Assembly (NCBI GenBank): GCA_001602865.1
Contig: LUZF01000007.1
Coordinates: 1-59,088, forward strand
Direction of reading: 5' to 3'
DNA: 59,088 nucleotides
From: Bacteroidales bacterium Bact_14
Lineage (GTDB): Bacteria > Bacteroidota > Bacteroidia > Bacteroidales > UBA932
The notes under the pieces are model-generated. The model was given only the letters and a program-made list of their open reading frames with translations. It had not been told where the DNA came from and made no database searches. The translations under genes were made by a program, and so were the position numbers. Shown here piece by piece: positions 45,954-57,201 of this stretch; positions within the stretch are counted from its first letter, which is position 1, and every line of letters starts with the position of its first letter.

Positions 45954-47975
45954 ATGAAAAAAGCCCTTTTGTTCCTCGCAGCAGTTATGACGCTTTCCGC
46001 TTGCAATACCGAGAAAAACCCGTTCTTCCAGGAATGGGACACCCCTTACGGCATTCCTCCCTACGAGAAGGTCAGCCTCGATGATTACGTTCCGGCGATC
46101 AAGGCCGGCATCGCCGAACAGACCAAGGAGATCGAGGCCATCGTGAACAACCCCGAGGCCCCGACCTTCGAAAACACCATCGCGGCGCTGGATCTCTCCG
46201 GTGCGCTCCTGGCCAAGGTCGGCGGCGTCCTCTACAATGTCGCCGAGACGGAGAATTCCCCCGAACTGGAGGCCATCGTCGAGGAGGTGACTCCGCTCGA
46301 GTCGGAGCACAGCGACAACATCTATATGAACAAGGCGCTCTATGAGCGCGTCGCCGCCGTCTACAACGCCGACCAGAGCAAGCTCACCCGCGAGCAGCAG
46401 ATGGTCCTCAAGAAGTACTACGAGGCCTTCGAGCGCAACGGCATCGGCCTGGGCGAGAAGGAGCAGGAGGAGCTCCGCGCCATCAACACGGAGATCTCCG
46501 TCAAGACCAACAAGCTCGGCAACAACATCCTGGCGGAGAGCAACGCCTTCAAGGAGCAGTTCGGCATCAGCGTGTCCGCCTACCCGACCGCGATGACCGA
46601 GACCGCCGACCGCGCGCGCCGCGAGCAGATGTTCAAGGCCTACTCCAGCCGCGGCCACAACGGAAATGACCACGACAACCGCCAGCTCGCGCTGGACATT
46701 ATCGACCTCCGCATCCGCAAGGCCCGCCTGATGGGGTATGACAACCCGGCCGACTACATCCTCGAGAACAAGATGGCCCACGACCACGAGACCGTGGACG
46801 CGTTCCTCGCCGACATTATGAAAGCCGCCGTCGCGAAGGCGAAGGAGGAGATCAAGGATATGCAGAAGGTGATGGACCGCGACATCGCCGCCGGCGTCCT
46901 CCCGCAGGGGACGAAGATCCAGCCCTGGGACTGGTGGTACTATGCCGAGAAGGTCCGCAAGGAGAAATACGACCTGGACGAGAGCCTGACGAAGCCCTAT
47001 TTCGAGATCAACAATGTCAAGAAGGGCATCTTCCTTGCCGCGAAAACGCTCTACGGCGTGAATGTGGAGCCCCTCCAGGGCGTTCCCGTCTACAACCCCG
47101 AGGTCGAGACCTACAAGCTGACCTACGACGACGGCTCCCTGATCGGCATCTTCACCTGCGATTATTTCCCGCGCTCTTCGAAGCGCGGCGGCGCCTGGAT
47201 GAACAATGTCCGCGAGCAGTATGCGGAGGCGGACGGCACCGACGTGCGCCCGATCATCGTGAATGTCGCGAACTTCACGTCCCCCGACGCGGACGGCCAC
47301 GCCTTCCTGACGGTGGACGAGGTCCAGACCGCCTTCCACGAGTTCGGCCACGCCCTCCACGGCTTCCTCTCGAAGTGCCACTACAAGATTGTCAGCGGTA
47401 CTTCCGTCGCCCGCGACTTCGTCGAGGTCTTCTCCCAGTTCAACGAGAACTGGGCCTTCCAGCCCGAGCTCCTCGCCCAGTATGCGAAGCATTACCAGAC
47501 CGGCGAGGTCATCCCGGCGGAGCTGGTCGAAAAGATCAACAACTCCCTGAAGTTCAACCAGGGCTTCATGACGACGGAGCTCTGCGCCGCGTCCATCCTG
47601 GATATGAAATGGCACGAGCTCTCGAGCATCGATGGCATTGAGGTAGACGCTTTTGAGGCGAAGGTCTGCAAGGAGATGGGCCTCATCGACGAGATCATCC
47701 CGCGCTACCGCACGACCTACTTCAACCACATCTTCGCCAGCGGCTACAGCGCCGGCTACTACGGCTACCTCTGGGCGGAGGTCCTCGACAAGGACGCTTT
47801 CGCCGCCTTCGAGGAGTCCCCGAACGGCGTCTTCGACCTCGCCCTCGCCAGGAAGTTCAAGGAAACCTTCCTGGAGAAGGGCGGCAGCGAAGAGCCGATG
47901 ACCCTTTACAAGTCCTTCCGTGGCCGCGAACCCGACACCGCCCCGATGCTCCGCGCCCGCGGCTTAAAAAAGTAG
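45954..47975 (+). CDS. M3-family zinc metallopeptidase lipoprotein (Dcp-like)
   Basis: A 673-residue oligopeptidase with a lipoprotein signal (LSAC, Cys17). The zinc motif HEFGH starts at His462 (TAFHEFGHALHGFL), and the third ligand should lie downstream in the VEVFSQFNENW region. The family removes dipeptides or cuts short peptides, here in the envelope. It starts 7 bases after the phosphodiesterase-fold gene, so it could be co-transcribed with the nuclease operon, but a functional link is not evident. The stop codon lies inside the following hairpin. Confidence 0.9.
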   Translation: MKKALLFLAAVMTLSACNTEKNPFFQEWDTPYGIPPYEKVSLDDYVPAIKAGIAEQTKEIEAIVNNPEAPTFENTIAALDLSGALLAKVGGVLYNVAETENSPELEAIVEEVTPLESEHSDNIYMNKALYERVAAVYNADQSKLTREQQMVLKKYYEAFERNGIGLGEKEQEELRAINTEISVKTNKLGNNILAESNAFKEQFGISVSAYPTAMTETADRARREQMFKAYSSRGHNGNDHDNRQLALDIIDLRIRKARLMGYDNPADYILENKMAHDHETVDAFLADIMKAAVAKAKEEIKDMQKVMDRDIAAGVLPQGTKIQPWDWWYYAEKVRKEKYDLDESLTKPYFEINNVKKGIFLAAKTLYGVNVEPLQGVPVYNPEVETYKLTYDDGSLIGIFTCDYFPRSSKRGGAWMNNVREQYAEADGTDVRPIIVNVANFTSPDADGHAFLTVDEVQTAFHEFGHALHGFLSKCHYKIVSGTSVARDFVEVFSQFNENWAFQPELLAQYAKHYQTGEVIPAELVEKINNSLKFNQGFMTTELCAASILDMKWHELSSIDGIEVDAFEAKVCKEMGLIDEIIPRYRTTYFNHIFASGYSAGYYGYLWAEVLDKDAFAAFEESPNGVFDLALARKFKETFLEKGGSEEPMTLYKSFRGREPDTAPMLRARGLKK

Positions 47976-47999
47976 TGCCATTCGGCACTACTTTAAGCC
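47961..47999 (+). terminator. Terminator hairpin overlapping the M3 peptidase stop
   Basis: GTAGTGCC-ATTC-GGCACTAC with flanking A-run and T-run, extended by GGCTT/AAGCC with three extra A bases on the left. The TAG stop at 47973-47975 is in the left arm. Confidence 0.7.
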
Positions 48000-48093
48000 T
48001 TCATATTTCCCCCCTGCACCCTTCCTGTCATTTCAATCTGGCGAAGCGCGTAATGAAAGAATACTACCCTGAGAGACAGGTGTCATCTGGCCA

Positions 48094-48203
48094 GGTGGCG
48101 GTTAAATAGTTGAAGGACGGCACAATAAGCAAACCGGAAGACCTTTATTTTGAGGTCTTCCGGTTTGCTTATAGCGCTATAAATCAGCTATTTAGCTGCC
48201 ACC
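48094..48203. repeat. Nested palindrome between convergent genes
   Basis: An inner inverted repeat has perfect 20-base arms (48125-48144 and 48153-48172) and an 8-base loop. An outer pair of 16-base arms (48094-48109 and 48188-48203) matches with two mismatches. The whole could form one long hairpin with internal loops. It lies between the M3 peptidase and TolB-like genes and might terminate both. Confidence 0.75.
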
Positions 48204-48204
48204 G

Positions 48205-49155
48205 CTAGTCTTCGAGGCGGTAGCTGACGAAGGCGAAGCGCTTGCTGTCGGGGGCCCAGGAGTTGACGTTGATGGTGCCCTGGCCGCCGAAGAGGGTGAC
48301 TACGGTCTTGGGCTCGCCGCCGCCGGCCGGCATCATGCGAAGCTCGACGTTCTTGTTGGCGAGGTGCTGGTTCGGTTCAAGGTCGCCCTTCTTGTAGGTG
48401 ATGTAGACAACCTGCTTGCCGTCGGGGGAGACGTGGCCGAACCAGGAGTTGCGGTCCTCGTCGAAGGTCATCTGCTGCTGCTCGCTGCCGTCCGGTTTCA
48501 TGCGCCAGAGCTGCATCAGGCCGGTGCGGACGGAGTTGAACCAGATCCACTGGCCGTCCGGGGTATATTCCGGACCGTCGTCGAGGCCTTCGGCTTCCGT
48601 CAGGCGAACTTCGACACCGCCTTCCACGGGGATGGCGTAGATGTCATATTCTCCCTTGCGGCTCGCGCAATAGACGAGGGTCCTGCCGTCGGGGCTCCAG
48701 CCGTGGAGGTAGCTCGGGCCGAGCGGGGTTACGAGGTGCGGCGTACCGCCCTGGATCGGGAGCGTGTAGATGCGGGACTGGCGGTCTTCCGCAGTGCCGT
48801 GGCTGACAGCGATGTAGCGCCCGTCGAAGGAGAGGCAATGGTCATTGTTGCAGCGGTTGGCGTAGCCCGTGTCCAGGAGGAACGGCTCGCTCTTGCCGTC
48901 GGGGGAGATCTTGTAGAGGCGTCCGCCGCTGTTGTAGATCAGCCAGCGGCCGTCGACGGTCCAGTTCGGGGCCTCGATGGTCCCTTCGAATTCGCGGACG
49001 ACGGTCCGGGTCCCGGCTTCAACGTCGTAGATTTCCAGGATGCTGACGGTCTTGCGACGCTGCTGCTGTTGCTGCGCCTGCTGTTGCGGCTGCTGTGCAA
49101 ATGCGGTTCCCATGGCTGCAAGGAAGAGGATGAGGGTTAGTCTGAGTGTTTTCAT
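48205..49155 (-). CDS. TolB/PD40 beta-propeller periplasmic protein
   Basis: A 316-residue secreted protein. The signal peptide (about 1-20, ending AFAQ) is followed by a glutamine-rich linker (about 21-37) and a propeller of PD40 repeats such as [34 protein letters not shown] and [17 protein letters not shown]. TolB-type propellers bind proteins or sugars in the periplasm. There is no lipobox and no TolB N-terminal domain, so it is not the classical Tol-Pal TolB. A one-mismatch -7 box TACCTTTA lies about 25 bases upstream (49181-49188). Its function is not known. Confidence 0.8.
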   Translation of the reverse strand: MKTLRLTLILFLAAMGTAFAQQPQQQAQQQQQRRKTVSILEIYDVEAGTRTVVREFEGTIEAPNWTVDGRWLIYNSGGRLYKISPDGKSEPFLLDTGYANRCNNDHCLSFDGRYIAVSHGTAEDRQSRIYTLPIQGGTPHLVTPLGPSYLHGWSPDGRTLVYCASRKGEYDIYAIPVEGGVEVRLTEAEGLDDGPEYTPDGQWIWFNSVRTGLMQLWRMKPDGSEQQQMTFDEDRNSWFGHVSPDGKQVVYITYKKGDLEPNQHLANKNVELRMMPAGGGEPKTVVTLFGGQGTINVNSWAPDSKRFAFVSYRLED

Positions 49156-49207
49156 ATGGTTCGTTTGTCAATGGTAATCCTAAAGGTACGAAAAAACTTC
49201 CTTTTTC

Positions 49208-50251
49208 CTACATATTTTCCGGAATCTCTACCCGGCATCCCTCTTCAGAAGACTTGATACCCGCGAAGACCACGCGCATCGCCGCCAGGACATCCTTGCC
49301 GGTAATCGGCGGCTCGGTATCGGTACGGACGCATTTGACGAAAGCGTCGATGACGCCGGACTTGGTCTGGTTGTCGTTGGTCTGGATGGCCTCGACGTTC
49401 ACCATGATTTTCTCGTGCTCGATGTTGCGGATTTCGACAGGGTACTTGCCGCTGTCGTAGATGCGCATCGTGCCCTTCGTGCCGATGATGACGGTGGAAT
49501 TGTCCTCTTCCCCGTAATACGTCCAGCTGGCGATCATCGTACCGACGGCGCCGCCCTTCATCTCATAGACGCAGACGGCGTTGTCATCGACGGAAATCGG
49601 CTTTCCGACCAGGTCCGTCTTGTCGATGGTCGAAAGTTTGGAAGTCACGGCGACGATCTTATCGCCGACCAGGTACTGGATCAGGTCTGTCTTGTGGATG
49701 CCCAGGTCGGCCATGACGCCCATCGCCGCTTTGTTCTTGTCGAAGAACCACGTTCCCTTGCCGGGATCGACGCTCCAGTTCTCCGGGCCGGAATGGCCGA
49801 AGATGGTGCGGAAGGTCAGCACGCGCCCGATTTCTCCCTGGTCGATCAGCTTCTTGGCGCGGATATGGGCTTTCGCCAGCCGCTGGTTCATGCCGATCAT
49901 CAGTTTCTTTTTGTTTTTGGCGGCTGCGCGGACCATCTGCTCACACTCCTCGATGCTCGTCGCCATCGGCTTCTCGCAGAGGACGTGTTTTCCGGCCTCG
50001 AGGGCCTTGACGGTCGCTTCGCAGTGGTTGTAGTTCGCCGTACAGACGCTCACCGCGTCGATGCGCTCGTCGGCCAGGAGCTTGTCCAGGCTCTTGTACG
50101 CCGTGGCGCCATACTCCTCCGCGAGCGCCTTCGCGCGCTCATAGTTGATATCGAACAATCCGATAATCTTCGCGTCCGGGTTGTCCCGGTACTCCGGCAG
50201 ATGCCTCACCTGGGAGATCTTGCCGCATCCGATAATGCCAATCCCTATCAT
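49208..50251 (-). CDS. Gfo/Idh/MocA-family oxidoreductase
   Basis: A 347-residue NAD(P)-dependent enzyme. The N-terminal Rossmann motif is GIGIIGCGKISQVRHLPEYR (about residues 3-22), followed by ALEAGKHVLCEKPMATS (about 88-104) with the conserved EKP that contacts the cofactor. The C-terminal domain has GVMADLGIHKTDLIQYL, where the family's catalytic histidine and aspartate are found. Members act on sugars, inositol and similar polyols; the substrate here cannot be told. It stands alone with a promoter box 20 bases upstream. Confidence 0.9.
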   Translation of the reverse strand: MIGIGIIGCGKISQVRHLPEYRDNPDAKIIGLFDINYERAKALAEEYGATAYKSLDKLLADERIDAVSVCTANYNHCEATVKALEAGKHVLCEKPMATSIEECEQMVRAAAKNKKKLMIGMNQRLAKAHIRAKKLIDQGEIGRVLTFRTIFGHSGPENWSVDPGKGTWFFDKNKAAMGVMADLGIHKTDLIQYLVGDKIVAVTSKLSTIDKTDLVGKPISVDDNAVCVYEMKGGAVGTMIASWTYYGEEDNSTVIIGTKGTMRIYDSGKYPVEIRNIEHEKIMVNVEAIQTNDNQTKSGVIDAFVKCVRTDTEPPITGKDVLAAMRVVFAGIKSSEEGCRVEIPENM

Positions 50252-50271
50252 ATATAGCTCGTTATTCTTGT

Positions 50272-50279
50272 CAAAAATA
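50272..50279 (-). promoter_or_regulatory. -7 box for the oxidoreductase gene
   Basis: TATTTTTG read leftward, 20 bases before the ATG at 50251. Confidence 0.55.
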
Positions 50280-50344
50280 CGAACTATATTCTAAAAAAGG
50301 GACTATTTTGATATAAATCTTGCGATTTGACTCGTTCCCGGAGG

Positions 50345-51193
50345 CTACACGTAGGAAGCGAGGAGCTTGCAGGAGGGGGAGGGGGTCAGGCGGGCGGCGG
50401 GTTCGTCACGGGTGAGGAGGATGGCCTCGCCGGCGGTGACGGGGACGCCGTTGACGGTGGCGTCGCCTTCCATGCAGAGGATCATATAGAAGCTGTCGAT
50501 GTCGCGGAGGTCTTTTTCGACGGGGGCGGTCAGGTCGAACAGGGAAGTCGTGAAGCAGGGGCACTGGACGAGCGGGGTCTCGGCGTTGGAGAGGCGCTCA
50601 TAGTGCGTCTGGTAGTCCGGCTCCACGCGCCAGTCGATGGCGTCCAACGCGAGCTCCGTGTGGAGCTCCCGCGGCTTGCCGTCGAGTCCGAGGCGGCCGT
50701 AGTCGTAGATGCGGTAGGTCACGTCCGATGCCTGCTGGACCTCGGCGAGGTAGGAGCCGCCGCCGATGGCGTGGATGCGTCCGGCGGGTAGGAAGAACAC
50801 GTCTCCCTCCTCGATGTCGTAGCGGTGCAGCACTTCGGGGATCGTCCCGTCCGCGACGCGGCGGACGTACTCGTCGCGGGACACCTCCCGGGCGAAGCCC
50901 GAGAGCAGGTGGCCCTGCTCCGAACGGATGACATACCACATTTCGGTCTTGCCGCGCTTGCGGTGGCGCTCCCAGGCCAGGTCGTCGTTGGGATGGACCT
51001 GGATGCTCAGGTCGTCGTGGGCGTCGATGAACTTCGCGAGGAGCGGGAAGGGGCCGCCGTAGACTTCGCTCAGCGTTTTCCCGGCTTCGGGCCCTTCCGC
51101 GACGACGGACTCGCAGCCCGGCACCCCGGAAAGGACCCATTTCTCCGTACCCCAGACCAGCGTCTTCAGGATGGGTTTGAACTTGTATACCAT
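50345..51193 (-). CDS. manA: Mannose-6-phosphate isomerase, class I
   Basis: A 282-residue zinc isomerase that interconverts mannose 6-phosphate and fructose 6-phosphate. The metal-site segments are present: QVHPNDDLAW (about 81-90), KTEMWYVI (about 96-103) and the later IHAIGGGSYLAEVQ (about 155-168). The short form without a long C-terminal domain is common in Bacteroidota. The ATG at 51193 was chosen because the longer frame reads back into gpmI. It lies 2 bases after gpmI and is last in the leftward rnr-gpmI-manA run, feeding sugar nucleotides and glycolysis. Confidence 0.9.
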   Translation of the reverse strand: MVYKFKPILKTLVWGTEKWVLSGVPGCESVVAEGPEAGKTLSEVYGGPFPLLAKFIDAHDDLSIQVHPNDDLAWERHRKRGKTEMWYVIRSEQGHLLSGFAREVSRDEYVRRVADGTIPEVLHRYDIEEGDVFFLPAGRIHAIGGGSYLAEVQQASDVTYRIYDYGRLGLDGKPRELHTELALDAIDWRVEPDYQTHYERLSNAETPLVQCPCFTTSLFDLTAPVEKDLRDIDSFYMILCMEGDATVNGVPVTAGEAILLTRDEPAARLTPSPSCKLLASYV

Positions 51194-51195
51194 CG

Positions 51196-52715
<1,520 letters not shown>

Positions 52716-52719
<4 letters not shown>

Positions 52720-54734
52720 TGCTGTATGTTTTTTTCGATTAATTCATAGTCAAGCAGTTTCTGCTCGAGGTTCGTCGCCTTGACCCTGATGCGCACCGGG
52801 TCGCCGAGGCGGAAGATGCGGCGCGTGCGCTTGCCGACGATGCGGTAGCGCTCCTCGTCGAACTCATAGAAGTCCGACTTGAGCTCGCGCAGGGAGACCA
52901 TGCCTTCGATCTTCGTCGGCTCGATCTCGACGTACATTCCCCAGTCCGTAAGGCCGGAAATGTGGCCCGGGAACTCCTGGCCGACCTTGTCCTGCATAAA
53001 CTCGACGAGCTTGTACTTGATGCTCGCGCGCTCCGCTTCGGCGGCGAGGACTTCGCGCTCGGAGGCGTGGACGCACTGCTGCTCGTAGAAATCCTTCTTC
53101 TGGCTTTCCTTGCCAGCGAGGTACAGGGTCAGCAGCCGGTGGACCATCATATCCGGATAGCGGCGGATCGGGGAGGTGAAATGGGTGTAGAACTTGAACG
53201 CGAGGCCGTAGTGGCCGATGTTGTCGGTCGTGTAAGTCGCCTTTGCCATCGAGCGCAGGGCGATCATCTGGAGGGCGTCGAACTCCGGCTTGCCCTTCGC
53301 TTCGCCGAGCAGGTCGGTCAGCGAGCGGGCGATTTCGGAGCCGTTGCTTGTCGCGCCCATCTTGTAGCCGAAATGCTTCGCGAAGGTGCGGAGGTTCTGG
53401 ATTTTCTCGGTGTTCGGTTCGTCGTGGACACGGTAGACGAAGGTCTTGGCGTTCTTCGCCGCGACGTGGTTCATCTGGCCGTTGGTGGCGACGAATTCCG
53501 CGACGGTGCGGTTCGCGAGGAGCATAAACTCCTCGATGAGCCAGTGGGACTCGTTGGAGACGGCTTCGTGGACGCCGACGGGCTTGCCGGCCTCGTCGAT
53601 TTCCACCTTCATCTCCGGGCGCTCGAACATAATCGCGCCGTTCTTGAAACGGTTGCGGCGGAGGATGGCCGCGAGGGCGTTCAGCTGGAGGATGCCCGGC
53701 TCCTCGGGCACGTTGCCGAGGATGATTTCCTGGACTTCCTCATAGTTGTAGCGGCGGTTCGAGCGGATGATGGTGCGGCCGATCCAGCGGTGGACGACCT
53801 CCGCTTTCGGGGTCAGTTCGAAAACGGTCGAGAAGGTCAGCTTGTCCTCGTCCGGGCGCAGCGAACAGAGCTTGTTGCTGAGCTTTTCCGGAAGCATCGG
53901 GACGGTCCGGTCGACCAGGTAGACCGAGGTGCCGCGCGCCTGCGCCTCCTTGTCGACGGCCGTGCCCGGCTTGACGTAATAAGAGACGTCCGCGATATGG
54001 ACGCCGATCTCGAAATTGCCGTTCGGCAGGGCCTTGACCGACAGGGCGTCGTCGAAGTCCTTCGCGTCGGCGGGGTCGATCGTCAGGGTATAGGTGTCGC
54101 GGAAATCCTTGCGGCCCTTCAGGTCCTTCTCGGTGATTTCCTCGGAAATCTTGTCCGCGGCGTCCTCGACTTCCTTCTCGAAGCGGTACGGCAGGCCGTA
54201 CTCGGCGAGGATCGCGTGCATTTCGGTGTTGTTCTCGCCAGGCATGCCGAGCACGTCGACGATGTGGCCCCACGGGCCGATCTCGTTGCGGTTCCAGTGG
54301 TCGACGACGACCGCCGCCTTCATTCCGGTCTTGCCGCCCATTTCAATCGCCTGCTGCTGGTCGACGGAGATGTCGTAAGGCATATTGCGGCTCTGCATCA
54401 GGACCCAGGCCTGGGCGCCGACGAAATGGAGGATGCCCACGAAGGGCTTCGTGCTGCGTTCGAGGATTTCGACGACTTCGCCTTCGCGGCGGCGGTCGCG
54501 TCCGTGCTCCTTGAGCACCATCACCCGCACGGTGTCGCCGTGGAGGGCGTTCTTCGTCCGGGTGGACTTGACGTAGATGTCTTCGTCCTGGCCTTCGACG
54601 AGGACGAAAATGAATCCGTCGCGGGTCATCTGGACCTTTCCGGTGTAGGTGGGGAAGTTTCTGGGTTTGCTTTTCCGGCTCCGCGCTGCGGCCGCCTTCT
54701 TCGCGGTATGGGAACGGCTGTTTTTCTTTGCCAT
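52716..54734 (-). CDS. rnr: Ribonuclease R
   Basis: A 672-residue 3'-to-5' exoribonuclease that degrades structured RNA and works with the SmpB-tmRNA system. The order is a basic N-terminal tail ([16 protein letters not shown]), cold-shock domain ([20 protein letters not shown]), the RNB catalytic domain with [16 protein letters not shown] (about residues 211-226) and its aspartate cluster, then an S1 domain ([16 protein letters not shown]) and a short C-terminus. Its promoter lies inside the end of the MATE gene. gpmI begins within its last codons. Confidence 0.93.
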
Positions 54735-54749
54735 GGATGAATTCCTAAA

Positions 54750-56120
54750 TCATACAAAGATAAGGATATATTTCGGATAATCCAGCGACAGGCCGACGGT
54801 ACGGATCAACAGGTGGGCAAAATACGCGCCCAGCAGGACGTGCAGCGCGGCGCGCCCTTCGATGTGGAACAGCAGCGCGCCGAGCGCCCAGACTGCAAGG
54901 AACGCGACCATCGCCCAGAACATCGTGTTCCGGATGGGCCGGGAGGCGGTCGCACCCATAAATATGCCGTCCCAGGTGAAGGCGGCGCAGCCCAGCGGCG
55001 GCATCACCAGCAGCCACGGCAGGAAATGCCGGCATTCGGCAACCACCGCGCCATCGGAACTCAGCATCCGCAGGACCGGTCCGCCGGCTGCCTGGTACAG
55101 GCCGATGAAAACGAGGGCGATGCCCATGCTCCAGAGGAACACGGCGCGCACGCTCCGGCGCAGCATCACCCCGTCCCCGGCGCCGATGAAACGCCCCGCC
55201 AGCGCTTCCCCCGCATAGGCGAAGCCATCGGTGAAATAGGAGAAGAGCATCAGCAGCTGCATCAGGATGGAGCTGCAGGCGAGCAGCAGGTCCCCGAAAG
55301 TCGCCGCAATCATCGTATAGCCGATGTAAATCCCGGTGAAAAACACGCTCCGGAGGAAATAATCGCCGTTCAGGCGCATAAAGTCGGCGCGCTCGCGACG
55401 GGAGAGGGAGTGGCGCAGCCGGGTGCGGTCCAGGTGCGCGAGCGTCCGCGCCGCGTATTTGCGCCGCACGACCAGGAGGCACCAGGCGAGGCCGGCGTAC
55501 TGCGCGAGGACGGTGCCCAGCGCGATGCCGTCGAAGCCCAGGCCCGGGAAGCTGCCTATGCCGAAGGCGAGCAGCAGGCTCGCCACGATGTTTACGCTGT
55601 TGACGATCAGGTCCGTCCACATTGAGCTCACGGCGTCCTGCATCCCCACGAACCAGCCGCGGAACACCATCAGCGCGAGGGTCGCCGGCGCCGCCCAGAT
55701 GCGGATGAAGAAGTAGCGCCGCGCGAGCGTCTCGACCTCCGGGGAACCGCCGGCGAGCAGGAAGGCCCCTTTGGCGAAGGGCCATTGGAGCGCGAGCATG
55801 GCGACAGCCGCGAGCGCGGCAAGGACGAGGCCGCGGGCCAGCAGGAGGCCCGCGCCGTCCCAGTCGGCCCGGCCGAAGGCCTGGGCCGTGAGCCCCCCGG
55901 TCCCGGTGCGCAGGAATCCGAAACACCAGTAGAGGAGCGTGAGCAGCATCGAGCCGAGGGAGATGGCGCCGATGTAGGAGGCAGCGCTGAAGGCGCCCTC
56001 CGGCGCCAGGTGGCCGGCGATGGCCGTATCGACCAGCCCGACAATCGGAACGGTGATGTTTGCGAGGATGCTGGGGAGGGCAAGCCGCAGGATTTCCCGG
56101 TGAAGGGCCTTTCCGGTCAT
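54750..56120 (-). CDS. MATE-family efflux transporter
   Basis: A 456-residue inner-membrane antiporter with about twelve hydrophobic helices in two halves. The N-terminal half has IVGLVDTAIAGHLAP and YWCFGFLRTGTGGLTAQAFG (about 63-82), the latter typical of DinF-type MATE members. MATE proteins export drugs or metabolites in exchange for sodium or protons; the substrate is unknown. The gene starts 3 bases after rsgA and its last codons contain the rnr promoter box. No sign of truncation. Confidence 0.9.
   Translation of the reverse strand: MTGKALHREILRLALPSILANITVPIVGLVDTAIAGHLAPEGAFSAASYIGAISLGSMLLTLLYWCFGFLRTGTGGLTAQAFGRADWDGAGLLLARGLVLAALAAVAMLALQWPFAKGAFLLAGGSPEVETLARRYFFIRIWAAPATLALMVFRGWFVGMQDAVSSMWTDLIVNSVNIVASLLLAFGIGSFPGLGFDGIALGTVLAQYAGLAWCLLVVRRKYAARTLAHLDRTRLRHSLSRRERADFMRLNGDYFLRSVFFTGIYIGYTMIAATFGDLLLACSSILMQLLMLFSYFTDGFAYAGEALAGRFIGAGDGVMLRRSVRAVFLWSMGIALVFIGLYQAAGGPVLRMLSSDGAVVAECRHFLPWLLVMPPLGCAAFTWDGIFMGATASRPIRNTMFWAMVAFLAVWALGALLFHIEGRAALHVLLGAYFAHLLIRTVGLSLDYPKYILIFV
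54755..54762 (-). promoter_or_regulatory. -7 box for rnr inside the MATE gene end
   Basis: TATCTTTG read leftward, within the last codons of the MATE gene and 20 bases before the rnr ATG. It would give rnr-gpmI-manA an independent start. Confidence 0.6.
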
Positions 56121-56123
56121 AAT

Positions 56124-57062
56124 TTAGCGGAATTTTTGGTCTTCCTCGAGCATGCCGAGGTAGGAGTTGTAGCGCTCCGCACTGATTTCACCGGCGTCCA
56201 CGGCCGCCTTGACGGCGCAGTCCGGCTCGTGGGTGTGGGTGCAGGGGATGAAGCGGCAGCGGTCGGAAACCCGGAGCATCTCCGGGAAGTATTTCGCGAT
56301 TTCCTCCTTCTCGAGGTCCACGAGGCCGAAGCCGCGGATGCCCGGCGTGTCGATGAGGAAACCGCCGCCCGGCAGGGGATACATCTCGTAGTTGGAGGTC
56401 GTGTGGCGACCCTGGAGGTGGACGTCGGAGATGTCGCCGATCTTGGGGTCGAGGGCCGGGTCGAGGGCCTTGATGACGGAGGATTTGCCGACGCCGGACT
56501 CGCCGGAGAAGAGGCAGACCCTGCCCCGGCAGGCCTCCTGCAGGGCGGGGATGCCTTCGCCGGTCTTGGCGGAGGTCTCAATGACGCGGTAGCCTGCGCC
56601 TTCGTAGATGGCCCGGAAGGCCTCGATCTGGTCCGGGACCTCGCTGCGGTAGAGGTCGACCTTGTTGAGGATGATGGTTGCGGGGACGTTGTACACTTCG
56701 CAGGTCACGAGGATGCGGTCCAGGAACGGCAGGCGGATCTCCGGGAAATACAGGGTCGCGACGAGGAAGACGGCGTCGAGGTTCGCGGCGATGATGTGGG
56801 ACTGGCGGGAGAGGTTGACGGACTTGCGGATCAGGTAGTTCTTCCGCGGCAGGATCTCCGTGATGGTCGCCGGATGCTCCAGGGTCGCGGGACCGTCCAG
56901 CTCGTAGCGGACGCGGTCCCCGACGGCGACCGGGTTGGTCGCGGTGCTGCCCTTGAGGCGGACGCGCCCCCGCAGCAGCGCGGGAAACAGCTCCCACGCC
57001 GGCAGTTCCGACAGCACATAATGGCTCCCGCTGTTCTTTACGACCGTCGCTTCTCCTGTCAT
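56124..57062 (-). CDS. rsgA: Ribosome small-subunit-dependent GTPase A
   Basis: A 312-residue circularly permuted GTPase that checks late assembly of the 30S subunit. The order is an OB-fold N-terminus, then ILNKVDLYR (G4, about 133-141), GESGVGKSSVI (G1, about 187-197) and DTPGIRGFGL (G3), and a zinc-binding C-terminus with CRFIPCTHTHEPDCAV. The permuted order G4-G1-G3 and the cysteine/histidine cluster are diagnostic. It starts the leftward rsgA-MATE run, with a -7 box 29 bases upstream. Confidence 0.95.
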   Translation of the reverse strand: MTGEATVVKNSGSHYVLSELPAWELFPALLRGRVRLKGSTATNPVAVGDRVRYELDGPATLEHPATITEILPRKNYLIRKSVNLSRQSHIIAANLDAVFLVATLYFPEIRLPFLDRILVTCEVYNVPATIILNKVDLYRSEVPDQIEAFRAIYEGAGYRVIETSAKTGEGIPALQEACRGRVCLFSGESGVGKSSVIKALDPALDPKIGDISDVHLQGRHTTSNYEMYPLPGGGFLIDTPGIRGFGLVDLEKEEIAKYFPEMLRVSDRCRFIPCTHTHEPDCAVKAAVDAGEISAERYNSYLGMLEEDQKFR

Positions 57063-57091
57063 ATTCCTTTCAAGGACATATCATAGACATA

Positions 57092-57099
57092 CAAAGATA
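57092..57099 (-). promoter_or_regulatory. -7 box for rsgA
   Basis: TATCTTTG read leftward, 29 bases before the rsgA ATG. Palindromic copy C begins 15 bases further upstream. Confidence 0.6.
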
Positions 57100-57114
57100 A
57101 TCTGTTTCACAGAA

Positions 57115-57181
57115 AGCAGAAAGAACTATTTTTCTGAGGCGGCATTTTTCTGACGATCTCAGGAAAATAGTTCTTTCTGCT
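57115..57181. repeat. Palindromic element, copy C
   Basis: Arms of 24 bases (57115-57138 and 57158-57181) are inverted copies with one mismatch (a G-T pair in RNA) around a 19-base loop. Arm core and loop match copy B, in the opposite orientation. It lies between divergent genes, so it is not simply a terminator. Confidence 0.85.
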
Positions 57182-57201
57182 ATTAGTTTCAGTCTCTTTG
57201 T

